From assembly GCA_002105175.1 (NCBI GenBank), contig MCGE01000004.1, positions 62,001 through 126,000 on the forward strand: 64,000 nucleotides of DNA, read 5' to 3'. The stretch comes from Absidia repens. Lineage: Eukaryota > Mucoromycota > Mucoromycetes > Mucorales > Cunninghamellaceae. The notes beneath the pieces are model-generated. The model worked only from the letters and a program-made list of their open reading frames with translations, ran no database searches and was not told where the DNA came from. The position numbers and the translations under genes were made by a program. Below, piece by piece: positions 1-12,900 of the stretch; position 1 is the stretch's first letter, and each line of letters starts with the position of its first letter.

Positions 1-202
1 CTCGGACCACCCAAATATAGCCTCATCAAATCGATTGGTAAGAAAAATTTACTGCCCATTTGACAATTTTTGTCGTTTTTTTTGCGCTTCTTGGGTGTCT
101 TTTTTAAGGTTCTGGTGTACATCTATTCAGGCACTCTCCGATAGAGTCAGTGCTACCATCCAATCGTTCAATAATAGTTCAAATCCCGCCCGTGCGTTTG
201 GG

Positions 203-213
203 GATATATAAAA
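203..213 (+). promoter_or_regulatory. TATA-like box upstream of GPD1
   Basis: A GATATATAAAA sequence lies about 110 bases before the GPD1 start codon. It is followed by a pyrimidine/A-rich leader and a CTAT microsatellite (about 299-320) that runs almost to the ATG. This is a plausible core promoter for a highly expressed metabolic gene; the transcription start itself cannot be seen. Confidence 0.5.
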
Positions 214-298
214 GGGAAACTCTTTTGTCTGAGTTGCTTCTCTTTTGCTCTCTTATCACCAAAAAAAAAAATCTTTTTTTTTTCTTCTTATATATAAA

Positions 299-320
299 TC
301 TATCTATCTATCTATCTATC
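299..320 (+). repeat. CTAT tetranucleotide microsatellite in the GPD1 leader
   Basis: About five tandem TCTA/CTAT units end a few bases before the start codon at 324. The tract lies in the presumed 5' UTR and is likely to vary in length between strains. Confidence 0.85.
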
Positions 321-323
321 ATC

Positions 324-1702
324 ATGTCTCTCGAAAAAGTCTGTATTATCGGTTCTGGCAACTGGTAAGTTGTGAAAAGCGAATATGGAAATTGTTAGTG
401 CTAGTCATGGGCTCAACTGATTGTTTATATGAATCTTTAGGGGAAGCGCTGTTGCTAAGTTGATCGGTACCAACACCCAACGTCATGGTGACTTGTTTGA
501 ATCTACTGTCCGTCAATGGGTGTTCGAAGAAAAGGTCAATGGTGAAAACTTGACTGACATTATCAACCGTGAACACGAAAACGTCAAGTACCTTCAAGGT
601 ATCAAGTTGCCTGAAAACATCGTGGCTGTCCCTGATGTCGTTGAATCTTGCAAAGACGCCACCCTTGTTGTGTTTGTCGTCCCTCATCAATTTGTCCGTG
701 GTGTTTGTGAAAAGATGAAGGGTCACTTGGCTCCTAACGCTCGTGCTATCTCTTTGATCAAGGGTCTCGAAATCACCTCTTCTGGTACTCGTCTCTTCTC
801 TGAAGAAATCGAACGTATTTTGAACATTCCTTGTGCTGCTTTGTCTGGAGGTAAGTGATATTACATGAGAAGTGGGGGAAGGGGATAGTCATGTACAAAG
901 TACTTATATAGATCCTTTATTTATTTGTAGCCAACATTGCTGATGAAGTTGCTAAAGAAAAGTTCTGTGAATCTACTATTGGTTGCCCTAACATCCAAGA
1001 TGGTCAAATCTTCCACCGTCTCTTCGACACAAACTACTTCCGTATCAATGTTATTCAAGATCATGTTGGTGTTCAATTGTGTGGTGCTCTCAAGAACGTT
1101 GTTGCTGGTAAGTCTCTAGGAAAAAAGAGGGGAAGGAACTACCACGTGAAAGGATAATATAACTGGGGTGGGCTATGGCGGGAAATGAGAACAAATTATT
1201 TACTTTGTTTGTTTTTTATGAATAGTCGGTGCTGGTTTTACTGATGGTTTGGGTTATGGAAGCAACACCAAGGCTGCTATCATTCGTCGTGGTTTAATGG
1301 AAATGCGCAAGTTTGGACAAATGTTCTTTGGTGATATGGTACAAACCGAAACATTCTTTGAATCTTGTGGTGCCGCTGATTTGATTACCACCTGTTCCGG
1401 TGGCCGTAACAGAAAGGTCGCTGAAGCCTTTGTCACCACTGGCAAGCCCATCGATGTCTTGGAAAAGGAATTGTTGAATGGTCAAAAGCTTCAAGGAACT
1501 CTTACAGGTAATTCATTTGTTAGTCATAACGTTGTCACTGATTTATTTGCTCACCTACCAATTTCCTTTTTCGTTTATAGCTGCTGAGGTCAATGAATTT
1601 TTATCTGCTCGTAAGATGGTCGCTGAATTCCCTCTCTTCCACACCGTGTATCGTATTGTATATGAAAACGCTCCTGTTGAATGCATTGTTCGTGATATTT
1701 AA
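324..1702 (+). CDS. GPD1: Glycerol-3-phosphate dehydrogenase (NAD+), cytosolic type
   Basis: Reduces dihydroxyacetone phosphate to glycerol-3-phosphate with NADH, feeding glycerol and phospholipid synthesis. Five exons: 324-364, 441-850, 931-1107, 1226-1507, 1581-1702; total 1032 nt, 343 residues. Every junction is GT-AG and keeps frame. The N-terminus carries the dinucleotide-binding motif GSGNWGSA (residues about 10-17). The catalytic-lysine segment ALKNVVA is followed by [12 protein letters not shown] and [10 protein letters not shown], and the substrate-binding [11 protein letters not shown] comes later, all as in eukaryotic GPD1. The length matches the family (about 350). There is no N-terminal extension for mitochondria or peroxisomes. 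The ATG at 324 is chosen because [14 protein letters not shown] begins the Rossmann strand directly and a leader with a TATA-like box precedes it. No breaks seen. Confidence 0.97.
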
Positions 1703-2826
1703 ATATAGTTAGATATAGATATAGACTTATTCATTTTATTAGTATAGACTTCATATCATCTGGGTCGTTATGACCCCTTTCCCCTCTTTTTTACTTTGTG
1801 CTTGTAAATAGTTTGCTTTATCATCCCCCATTCATTTGAAATAAATTGATTTCCTTATTCATACAATATATTTGTTATGCCTTTGTATGATGTGCTGTAC
1901 TTTTAAAAAAATGAAAATAGGTGCGGACCTGGCGGTGAGATTGGATGTGGGCGTCGAAAATATCCCTTTTCATTACCATAAAATATTACTGCATTTTATA
2001 TAGGGTAAGATTCCTTTTTTTTTTTTTTTTTTTTTTTTTTCAAAGTGATATCAATACCCTAAATTTCCCCTCTCTTCATTGTAGTATTATTCTTATAGTC
2101 TTTATCATTATGTGGCTTTATACCCCATCCCAGAAGTGTGACGTCATTTCATTTTGTTTTATATAATATTTTTGAATACAATAAAGTATATTTTTAATTT
2201 CTACCTTGTTAGCATATTAGTTTGACCTACTTGCCAATCTGTCGCTATGAATATTGTCTTAGAGTAGGCAGGTCCCTTGGGTATTATGGTCCATATATAT
2301 TTGACAATTCCATGTTCAAATCAGGCACATACACAAAGGGCTTCTTCTATATTGTATGTCAGTCCCTGATGGCAGATGGACTTTTAGCTATATGTAACGT
2401 ATAATGATATGTGTGATTTTACGTTGCGGAGGCAAAGGGAATTACCTCTGTATGATTACACAAATCACCCAAAGTACAGGACTATAAAATCATTGGTATA
2501 TTCTGTGTAAATCATTCTTCGAAATAAATAAAAAACTACTGCGCGGTAACCAAGGGAAGTTGCATTTCATTTTCTTTGGTGGTAGATTGACAATAATGCA
2601 TACTCGTGCTAAGGAGGTACCATTTTTCTTAGCGAGTAAGGTGACACTGTAACTATGGCAACAATCCGAATGGGGAAAGTGACCAAAATAAGTCAAGTCA
2701 GTCAATCTTTATTGATTTTAGCTATAAATACAATAAACCTTTTTGCATCATCTTTTTTTGTTTTTCTTCATCACTTTCTCTCTCTTTCTTAATTTTTTTA
2801 GTTTGATCCATTTTATTGAAAAAAAA
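1703..2826. other. Intergenic region, GPD1 to PARP gene
   Basis: About 1.1 kb with no convincing coding signal. It holds the GPD1 3' end (AATAAATTG near 1840), a long T run at about 2017-2040 and several AATAAA-like stretches. A pyrimidine-rich leader (about 2750-2815) runs up to the next start codon. Short open frames here have no recognisable similarity. Confidence 0.7.
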
Positions 2827-5800
2827 ATGACAAAGGCTATTCGAAGATCCCTCCGCTCAACAGTAAGGCAGTGGCTACTGAAAATACACATTGACTAGCT
2901 ACTCAATGTTCGCTTTTCACTTTATTTTTTATGTGTAGACTGACAACACCAAGTCAACAACGGCAATCGAATCAACTTCAAGATCCATTAACAAGACCTC
3001 TACTAAACGTGCGGTAACGAAAAAGGTGACAACTCCCTCTGCTCATAGTATCAGTGATTTCAAACAAATGAATGTAAGTCGTTTTGTATACTCTAATATC
3101 GGGGGTTAAAAATAAAATTCACTACTCCCCTCCATGGCTTTTTTAAACATCTTTCTTTTTTTTCTCCTTGCTTACTTCAGGGAAAAACACTCTACTATGT
3201 CCATCGTGATAATTCTGAACAATCCACCGGCACTTGGGAATATGAGGAAACTATTGAAGCATTGGATGTTATTAATGCGTTCCACGATCGTGTCCACACC
3301 TCTACTGGCTATTCTGCAAAAGGAAACAACGACCTAAGCACCGCCACACTTCGCGCCCCCTCTGAAGACAATGAAGATGTAGCTCAACAACAGCAAACGA
3401 ATGGTGTTGATGGAACAGCAGTAGTCCCAAAAAGACTTGGTCGTACTTCTAAAACGCGTGCCATGTTACGATTGATTGAAGCCGCCGCCTTGGAAACAAC
3501 AAAGTCAGCAACAACAGCAATGGCGTTTGATAGTGACGATAGTGATCAGGATTTGGAACCAAAGATGAACAAGAAACGGAAGCGAAGTGGCGCCGCTCAA
3601 ACAAGAACCAAAAAGACATCAAATTCAACTAGTACGCCACGTGGGAAAGCCCTTATTCGCCTCCAGTTGGAACTTATTGAACAACGCAAAAACGACCGTG
3701 CGATTTGGCTCCAGAACAACACTTGGGACGATCATGATCACCATTCCTCCTCTACCTCAAAGGAAGTGATAGCATGTTGCTTGCGGTGCTCAACAAAGGC
3801 CTATCGTCAGGCGATCATCGATGGCGATATACATGGACTCAAGAAACTCTTGGAAGACATCAAAACCTACCCATCGTGGAGAACGGAAGACCGAAGTGTG
3901 CGTGAAGATAATGCGTTGAAACTGGCGGCATCCTTGGGAAATCAAAAGATGATTGATATGCTCTTGGAAGACACTGAATCAAATCGCATCAAACTCTCAA
4001 AAAGTCTCACCACCTATGCAAGCAACACTGGTTATGTTAGCCGATTTACTTTTGGGCATGCTGTCAAGTAAGATCACTAAAGGATAGTCTGTGCGTGAAA
4101 ATGGTCTATGATGCAAATACTAATAGCACTTTTTTTGTTTTTGTTGGGCTCACAGGAAAGTGAATGAATCAAGAGGCAATCGTCAAGGGAATTCTGCTTT
4201 TTACCGAACCTCTCTTACTGAAGGTTTCAATGTGGATATCAGGTTTGATCCCAGCGTTATGGATGAATTTATCGCTTTATTCCACTCTCCTGTTGTCAAC
4301 CAAGCCGAGGTTATCAAATGCTTATCTGAAAGGAAGACTTCTGGTGAATATTCCTACCATGTTGTTGCATCTGGAAATCATGTCATAGCGGCCAACATAC
4401 TAGAGGACAAGGGAAACTCATATGGGTTTAATGTGCTTCATCACGCAACGCTAGTGGTAAGTTGAAGAGTACAGAAAAAAGGGAGGGGGAACGGCGGCTT
4501 GAATTAGGAAATTTACAGTATACTGACCATTTCGTGTCTGATTTGAATAATTAGGACAAGGAATTACCTGCTCATCGAAAAAATCAAATCCTCAAGCAAG
4601 CGTATACAGTCAACAATCTCTCACCTGTGATGTGTGCCTCGATCAACCCATCTGCTGATCATTTGAAGACTCTTTTTCAACAACTGGAACCTGCTGAACG
4701 TGTGGAAACCGATAGTCTTGGCAGAACAGTGGCCCACTATGCTGCCGCTAGCACTACCCCCGACTGTTTAGAATACTTGATCTCACAAAACTACAACTTC
4801 TCTCAAGGTGACAAATTCCGACTGACTCCTCTCTTGCAAATGGCTCGTTTCGGTCGTGCAGACAATATCCGTCCTTTACTGAAATACCTATCCAATGATA
4901 CCTTCCCTTGTACCGATTTTGCGAATCAAACTCTCCTTCGTAATCGCCGTCGTCCTCTCCATTATGCCGCCAACTTTGGTCATAGTGAAGCGTGCAAGGC
5001 ATTGATTGATTGTGGTGCTACTGTGGACATTCTGGAGTCATTTTTGAAGGCAACACCTCTTATGTTTGCTTCTCTTCGTGGCCACCTGGATTGCGTCAAG
5101 GCATTGATTGAATATGGTCATGCAGGTATCCATTTGGTTGACAAGTACGCGAGATCGCCCCTTCATTTGGCCTGTATTGAAGGTCACTATCAAGTTGCCA
5201 AGTATCTGTTGATGCAAGGTCTGGAAACAAATGCTCATGATTCTTCCAGCAACACTCCTGCTCATTATGCCGCTGCGTTTGGTCATTTGGATATCGTGAA
5301 ACTTTTGGTGGAATTCGGTGGCGCTGATCCCTCCTCCAACAATGTATGGCGTGCTACCCCTTGCTCCGTTGCCAATTTGAAGGGTCATATTGCTATTGTA
5401 CAATATTTATTGTCTTTGCCTGACGGGAATGTCAATGTGGATTTCAAGGATGAAGATGGTTATACGATGCTCCACCGTGCTGTGACCGAAAAAGTTACCA
5501 ATGCCAACGAAATCAACCAAAACTTGCGTCGAATTCAAGTTCTTTTGGATAAAAATGCCAACGTCAACACTACTACTATTGAAGGTAAATAAAATAAATA
5601 AATAAAAAAAAACATTGGCTTCAGGGTTTCTTACTCATCTCCTTATGTTTTGTATAGGTGATACTGTCCTTCATGCTCTGATGAGAGCCAACTACTACAA
5701 AGGGCATAGACTCGAAAAGGTGGATGGTGTCAATGTTGTTGCGGATGACGAAACTTGTATCGAATACCAACGCAAGGTGTACCAACTTCTTCTGGATGCT

Positions 5801-8800
5801 GGCGCGGATGTGCATGCAACCAACAATGCCAAGAATACCCCGCTATCTTTGGCAATGTCCTATCGAAACTATGCTATGGTACCTCTGCTTATCAATGACC
5901 ATGCCAAATACTGGAGCGATATTGACAACGCTGGGAACACATTCTTCCATGGACTATTCTATGCTGCCGCTCGCTTGGATAACGTCCGTCTCGTTGAAGG
6001 TGATCAGGTCAACACTTGGGCCAAGCACGATGTTATTCGTCTCCGGTATGTCAAAGAATTCGATGATATCTGGCAAGCAATTCAAACCCACCCAATCCCT
6101 GCGGATCAAACTCATCAAACAATGGTAAGAAATAAGATATATATATATATATATATAAGGCAAATAAAATATACTTTGCGTATTCACATTTGTTCGTTCA
6201 ATGAATGTATTGTTTTTAATTAGATCAACCACGCCAATGATGAAGGGTACACCGCACTTTTGGATGGGATATTCAAAGCTATCAAGGGACAGAAAAAATT
6301 TGTGGCCAAGGAAAAATCAATTGTTAAGGATGAATCAGCTCCTCGTTATCACTACCGCAACCGTAACGCTACTACCGAAGTCTCTACTGAAAGGCGCCCA
6401 ATGCGATTTGTATTCAAGTTTGATTCCTTTGTAAGTTTATCATTATTTTTATTCCACTTTTTTGAAAACTGATTTTTATTTCGATTGGTAGTTCATTTAT
6501 GCCAAGAAGATATTGGAACAATTCAATCCTGACATGAATGCTGTGGTGAAGCTACCCAAAGATTATCTCAAGAAAAATCCCAAGGCCAAGCCAGAAAACT
6601 ACCCTCAAGAAACTGGATGTAGTGTTCTTCAATTGGGTAAGACTTTCAGCAATAATCAGAATACAGACACTCGTCCAGTGAAAAAAAAATACTCATTTTG
6701 TCCGCTTTTTTTATTATATACTTTAGCGGCTCACACGCAACATGCTTCCTTGCTGAGTCTTCTCCTCACTCACGGCGCGAACCCCAATCAACAATCGAAA
6801 AATATCAAGAACATGTGTGGAATTACCGCTTTGGCTTCCGTCTACTTTACGCGCCATGACAACGACTCTTTGTACCTCTCTGGTGACACGACGATTGCGA
6901 AGGAACGTATTAACAAGATGTTTGATATTGTGATGCCGGACTTCAAAACCGATCTGTATGATTCCTTGCAAACACTACTTCAATATGGTGCCAATCCATG
7001 TCTTGCTGATGGAATGGGCGTGTCTGCTCTGATGAAGGTGGCCAAGGCACTGGATGCAAAGGCGGCAAAGATGATGTGCAGCTCGTCTTCTATTATCTCC
7101 CCAGTGGGTGGCGCTGGCTCCCAAGGTCTTCTTGAACAACGTGATGGAAGTGGCTCCACCTCACTCATGATAGCATTGTCGGGTTACATATTCAAGTATA
7201 AAAACTCTGATGATGACAAGGACAAGATCGATATGAAGGCTATCACTCATATTGTATCTGCTGGTGCTGATCCAAATGCTACGTACGAAAATGGTGACAC
7301 TGTGTTTATGAAAGCGTTCCGACTTGGTTATTATCCTTTGGTCAAAAGTATTGTGCAACTGTCCCAAACTCCTTTGAATCATATGGCGCAAAATAAAGGT
7401 AAAGGACATAGGCTGACTAGCGACTAGCTGGTTTTATTTGACGTATTGACATATCGCTCACCTCTCCCCCACCCGTTTGATTATTATTATTATTTTAGTC
7501 CAGGAAACTCCTTTGATCCTGGCGTGTAAATCGAGGAAGGCAAAGATCCTGAAATTGTACTTGGAACACCTAGAAAAGGACCATAAGGACGGTAATTTGA
7601 TGGATATTAGCGACTGTGTGAACGCATTAGATGTCGAACACAATGGACCTCTGGCATTGGCAGCTTCGAATGGTGACTTGAATGGGGTACGTACTCTTTT
7701 GGAATATCAAGCAAATCCTAACAATGTGGAAAGCAAGAAAAATCCTCTGTTTGAAGCAATCAATGCCAAGCATTACGAAGTGGTGGAAGCCTTACTCTGT
7801 GCCGGTGCGAACGTAGATGCTCAAGACTCCAAAACTGGCTCCTCTGCATTGCATTATGCTGTCAAGTCCGAAAAAATTGCGCTTGTCCGGGTGCTTTTGA
7901 AACATGGAGCTTCTCCTATTCAAGTTGATAAGATGATGCAAACACCTCTCCATTGGGCTATAGAGCTGTCCAAAAACCAAACCAATCGATCAATGCGTGT
8001 GGAACGTCTACTTCTTCAAGCTGGGGCCGATATTAACGCTAGTGACATATTTGGTAATTCAGTTTAATTTTTTTTTTTTTTTAGAAAAAAGAAATAGAAA
8101 AAACTAACTCAATTTTATTTTCTCAAACTAGGTCGGACTCCTTTGCATATTATTTTTACTGGACTCCACTCTATTCCTTGGATGCAAATCACAGATTTGA
8201 CTAACAAAAAGGTGAAGCTCTTGATGGAAGAACGGAAATTGGCTGAAAAGGAAGAACAAAATATCAAGCAATACGTGAATACATATGGTCGCATTAGTGG
8301 TGGGTTGGATAAGTGGTTAGAAGAACACAAACGGTCGGCAATAGAACAAGAAAAGGCACGCAAGGCACTTCAAGAAAACCAGGACAACAATTCGGATGAC
8401 GATAACATAGTTTTGACCAGCAACAATCGCATGACATTGGCAAAATACTTGGATTTCCAATTTGAACAAGATGGTACTATCACTTCTTCGGACCCTGTGG
8501 ATATGCTCAAGGATTTGATGGATACGCCTGGAATCGAATTAGACTCTATTGACTCATTTGGCCGCACACCATTCCATTATGCTGTTATCGTGGATGCCAT
8601 CTCATGTGTGAATATGATGCTTGATTCAAACCAAATGGATATCAAGTCTCAAGATTATGATAAAGTAAGCTTGTTGTTGTTGGTTTTTTTTTTGTTTTGT
8701 TTTTTATCGCACGATGATTAGTACTAAATTCCTTTATTTTTTATAGAACGGTGGAGTACAGCTGGCCTTACGGTATGGTCATTCAAACATGGCTGTGATG

Positions 8801-9299
8801 GTCCACAATCGTGGGGGCATCGCTTCAGATATCACTTTCGCTGATGGCAAAAAGCAGTCTGCAATCAGCTACAGTTTGGCTCACTCTTATATGAATGTCA
8901 GTTATCATTTCATGTCCAATACCGAAACTGTTTTGAGTAAGTTTATATCAAGCGAATGGAAGTTGATTTGATGTATTAACTGAAATGTTACCATTGTCAT
9001 TTTTATCTGATTTAGAATCCCTGTCTGATGCTTTGATTAAAGGTAAAAAATCAGAATGAATTATACATGTCAATCACCATGCTCAACTCTTTCCTATATT
9101 CAACTACAGGCAAATTCCATTTCGCTCATACTTTGCTTCGCAATGCAGAAGATTCAGTTCTCGGTGGAGCTATCCCTTCAACCGACCAAAACTTATGGCA
9201 TGTGATCAGTAACTTTAGACCTTTTGACGTGTAAGCATCGGCATATTTAATGAATCGGACTTCTCTTACAGGATGATTAAATGTCACTCACTTTATTTT

Positions 9300-9330
<31 letters not shown>

Positions 9331-9909
9331 GGGAAATGTGGAATGACTATTTACCGGATTTCCTTGAGAAGTTGGAAGAACTCGACCTGAAACGATTACT
9401 TGACAAAAACAACTGCTCGCCACTTCATTATGCTGCTTTGCATGGACAAGAAACGCTTTTGAAGCATTTGTTGACCCTAGATCCTCAACCACAACTCACG
9501 TTTGATTCTACTGATTTCCAATCTCAAGTATGGGCCGCTGTTAGCTCGAACAGTATTAATTGTGTCAAGGTAAGAAAATAAATTCTAGGCTTAAAAAATG
9601 AAGTAGAATACACATGATAATAATAATATTGCCTTTTTTCATTTTATAGCTCCTATTGGATGCTGGTTTGCCTCTGAATGAAGGAGACCACTATACAAAA
9701 CCATCAATTCTTTTAACGGCAGTGTCGAACGATAATGTGGATATGGTGAAGCTACTCCTGGAACGTGGTGTTGATATGGATGCAGATAGCGATTATGGAC
9801 GACGAAACTCTGTCATGTGGGCTTGTGTTCAACAGAAAAATATCATCCTTCAGGTAATTATGAATAATATGCATTCTGCTTTGGTATACGATAATACTTA
9901 CTTATTTTC

Positions 9910-9947
<38 letters not shown>

Positions 9948-12900
9948 CAAGGTTTTGGTGGATGCCGGAGCCAATGTTGACAAACCCTCTACAATTACTC
10001 GTCGTCTCAAAGGCGGCAAAATATATTCTATGATGACATATCCTATCTTTGTTGCTTCAATCCATAGATCGAATACAACTCTTAGGGTAAGATTTTAAAC
10101 GATGAAAAGCAAAGCAAAAAATATTTGCAAAAAATATTATGTTCGTTTTAGTTGCTAATATATCGATGGATCCATTTAGATATTATTGGAAGCCTCTGCA
10201 AACCCTAATATCGTTGGCCCCAAGGATGAAAACGTGGAAATGGGAAGATCATGCCTTATGTTTAACATTTGCAAGGAAAAAACGGAAAATGTCAAGGTAA
10301 TAAATAAAAAAAAAAAGGTGGACGGTAGACCTTGGATGTTTCGATAAAAATGCATATTCTGTAATGATGCTTATCCTTTTTATATTTAGCTTTTATTGGC
10401 TCATGGTGTTAACGTAAATATCAAGGACAACTACTCTGATAGATCGGCATTCTATCGAGTCTTTTTTGAAAAGGAAACATTGCCATGCTCAGTAAGATAT
10501 AAAATAATAATAATCAGGAACAACAAGATGCAAACGACCTGCCTCTAACATTTTTTTTTCCTTTTGTTTGCATTTAATAGAATGAAGTGTACGAAATGGT
10601 GTTTAAACATACTCCTGGACCTGATGTCAATATAGTGGATACTGAAACTGGTATGCTTCCTCTGGAAGTCGCTATTCGAAACCATGATATCGCGTTAGTG
10701 GACGTAAGTACACAAAAGGCTGTTTAATCGAAATGAATCATTTCCCTGTTATTTATCTATATGCTTTTTAATTTAGCGTCTCCTTGTTCTTGGTGCGGAT
10801 CCTAACATCGCAAGCTGCAAGAAGAAATTGGAACCTACTGATCTTTACAATGATGTTGTCAATGCTCTCTTCCACTGTATTCTGAACGATGATCTTGATA
10901 TTCTCAAGGTGCTATGCAAAACATCTCAATACGACGTCGATTGGGCTGCTGTTGATTCAGAAGGACGGACTATATTCTCACGTATTGTGGATGTTGACAA
11001 TGGTTATGGCTACAAGAACGATGCCATTCTCGATTACATAGTGGAACACATTGGCAAAACTCAATTCAAAAAAATTGTTGACATTCCAGATCACCATGGT
11101 AGGTAGACGAAATAATTAAATTAGGCTTGAACAAAGGGACATCTCCACTCACATCAACTACGTTGTATTGCCTTTTTAAATTAGGAAATCGACCTACCCA
11201 ACTTGCTTTACATCGAAACCGAAAGGATCATTTCGATGCTTTGGTCCGACGCGGAGCCAAATCTACAACTCTGGATGCTGGCATGATACAAGATGACATC
11301 CAATCTAAAGGCCCAATGGATGTGGATCAAATATCACTCGAAACTGTGGAAAAGGACGCCGAATCTGAGCGAATCTTGTTACAGGCCCTTGTGGATTCAC
11401 AAAAGACGATATCGGAGCAACCAACAACGGAGGAAAACAAGGTGGAAATTGATCCGTATTCGAAACTTGAAAAGGTGGGAACGATGGTATTTGATCAAGG
11501 CGAGCCCTATGACATTATGATTTTAAAGGTGGAAGTCCAATCATACTTGCACAGCAGCAATATGTAAGGAAGAGAAAAAGATATTGGCTAATGGCTAATT
11601 ACTAATTACTAAATATATTTTGTGGCTGGATACAGGTTTTACAAAATGTCTGTGATTTACAATAAGCTTTTGGATCTTTATGTACTTTGGACTCGCTGGG
11701 GCGCATTTGGTGAAGAAGGCATGCATCAGAAAACACCGTACCTTACACAAGAAGAAGCTGTGGCTGAATTCAAGTCAATCTTCAAGTCAAAAACAGGAAA
11801 TGCTTGGGAACAGCGTACCGACTTTGTGGAAAAACCTGGACGTTATCAGCTCATCAAGGCCCGCGATCCCGCCAAAGATGCTATCTTGGACGATGTCGAT
11901 GTCAATTTTATACACAACGAAATTCAACCTACAGCATTGCCCAACAATCTACACAACACTATGAAACTGTTTTGCAACTTCTCCACACTCAAGAATGCTT
12001 ACAAAAACATCTCATTGGACATTCCTATTGGTCAAATACCTCCTGAATCCATCCGTGAAGCAGCTGCTATTCTGAATCGTTTAGAAATAATTGCCAGTCA
12101 GTTAGCAGATCCATCGCTACATTCAAATAGAAAAGGTAATCAGTCTTCCCTCTTATGAAATCAAACCCATGCAGACGCAATGCTTACGTTATTTTTTTCT
12201 CAAAAACAAATAGAACTCATTCATGAAGCGATACAAGGAAGCAGCAGATATTACCGTTTACTGCCTATCAACAATCCAAACAACAAGTCTGGCCTTCGCC
12301 CCATTCTTACTGAAGCTACGCTGAACAAGGAAAGATCAAGACTGAACGACGCCCGCTATATCAACTTCACTTTGAATGTGGTTTTGGCTGCAAAACATCG
12401 TGCAAAGGAAATCAATCCATTCGACTACTCATATCGCTCTCTAGGATGCCAGTTGGCTGAAGTTGAACCTGGTTGTCGTGAATTCAATGTGGTGTCCAAA
12501 TACATGTCAAGTACGTCCAAGGACTCTGGTTATGAAATTGCCCATCTCTTCTCGGTGAACCGTGACCAAGAAACCGAACGTTTTAAACCATTTGCTTCTC
12601 AAAAGAATAGAAAATTGCTTTGGCATGGCTCTCAACTGGGTAACTTCATGGGTATTTTGAACCAAGGCCTTCGAAGCAAACCTGCTGCTGCATATGACTC
12701 GGTAAGGCAATTCGAAAAAATAAAGTGATTTGAGTTACATAGGGTTGAAATTTATTTACTCATTATCTTTCTAACTTTCTTTCCTTTTTCTTGCATATAG
12801 GGATCATTGTATGGTAATGGAATTTATTTTGCCGATATGTTCTGTAAATCTGTTGATTTTGCCACGAATATCTATGGATCTTCCAACCCTGCCTATGGTC

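Noticed and set aside
6137..6158. TA repeat just after a PARP exon, considered as a possible exon extension
   Set aside because: A GTAAGA donor precedes it and the next exon joins in frame; it is intronic.
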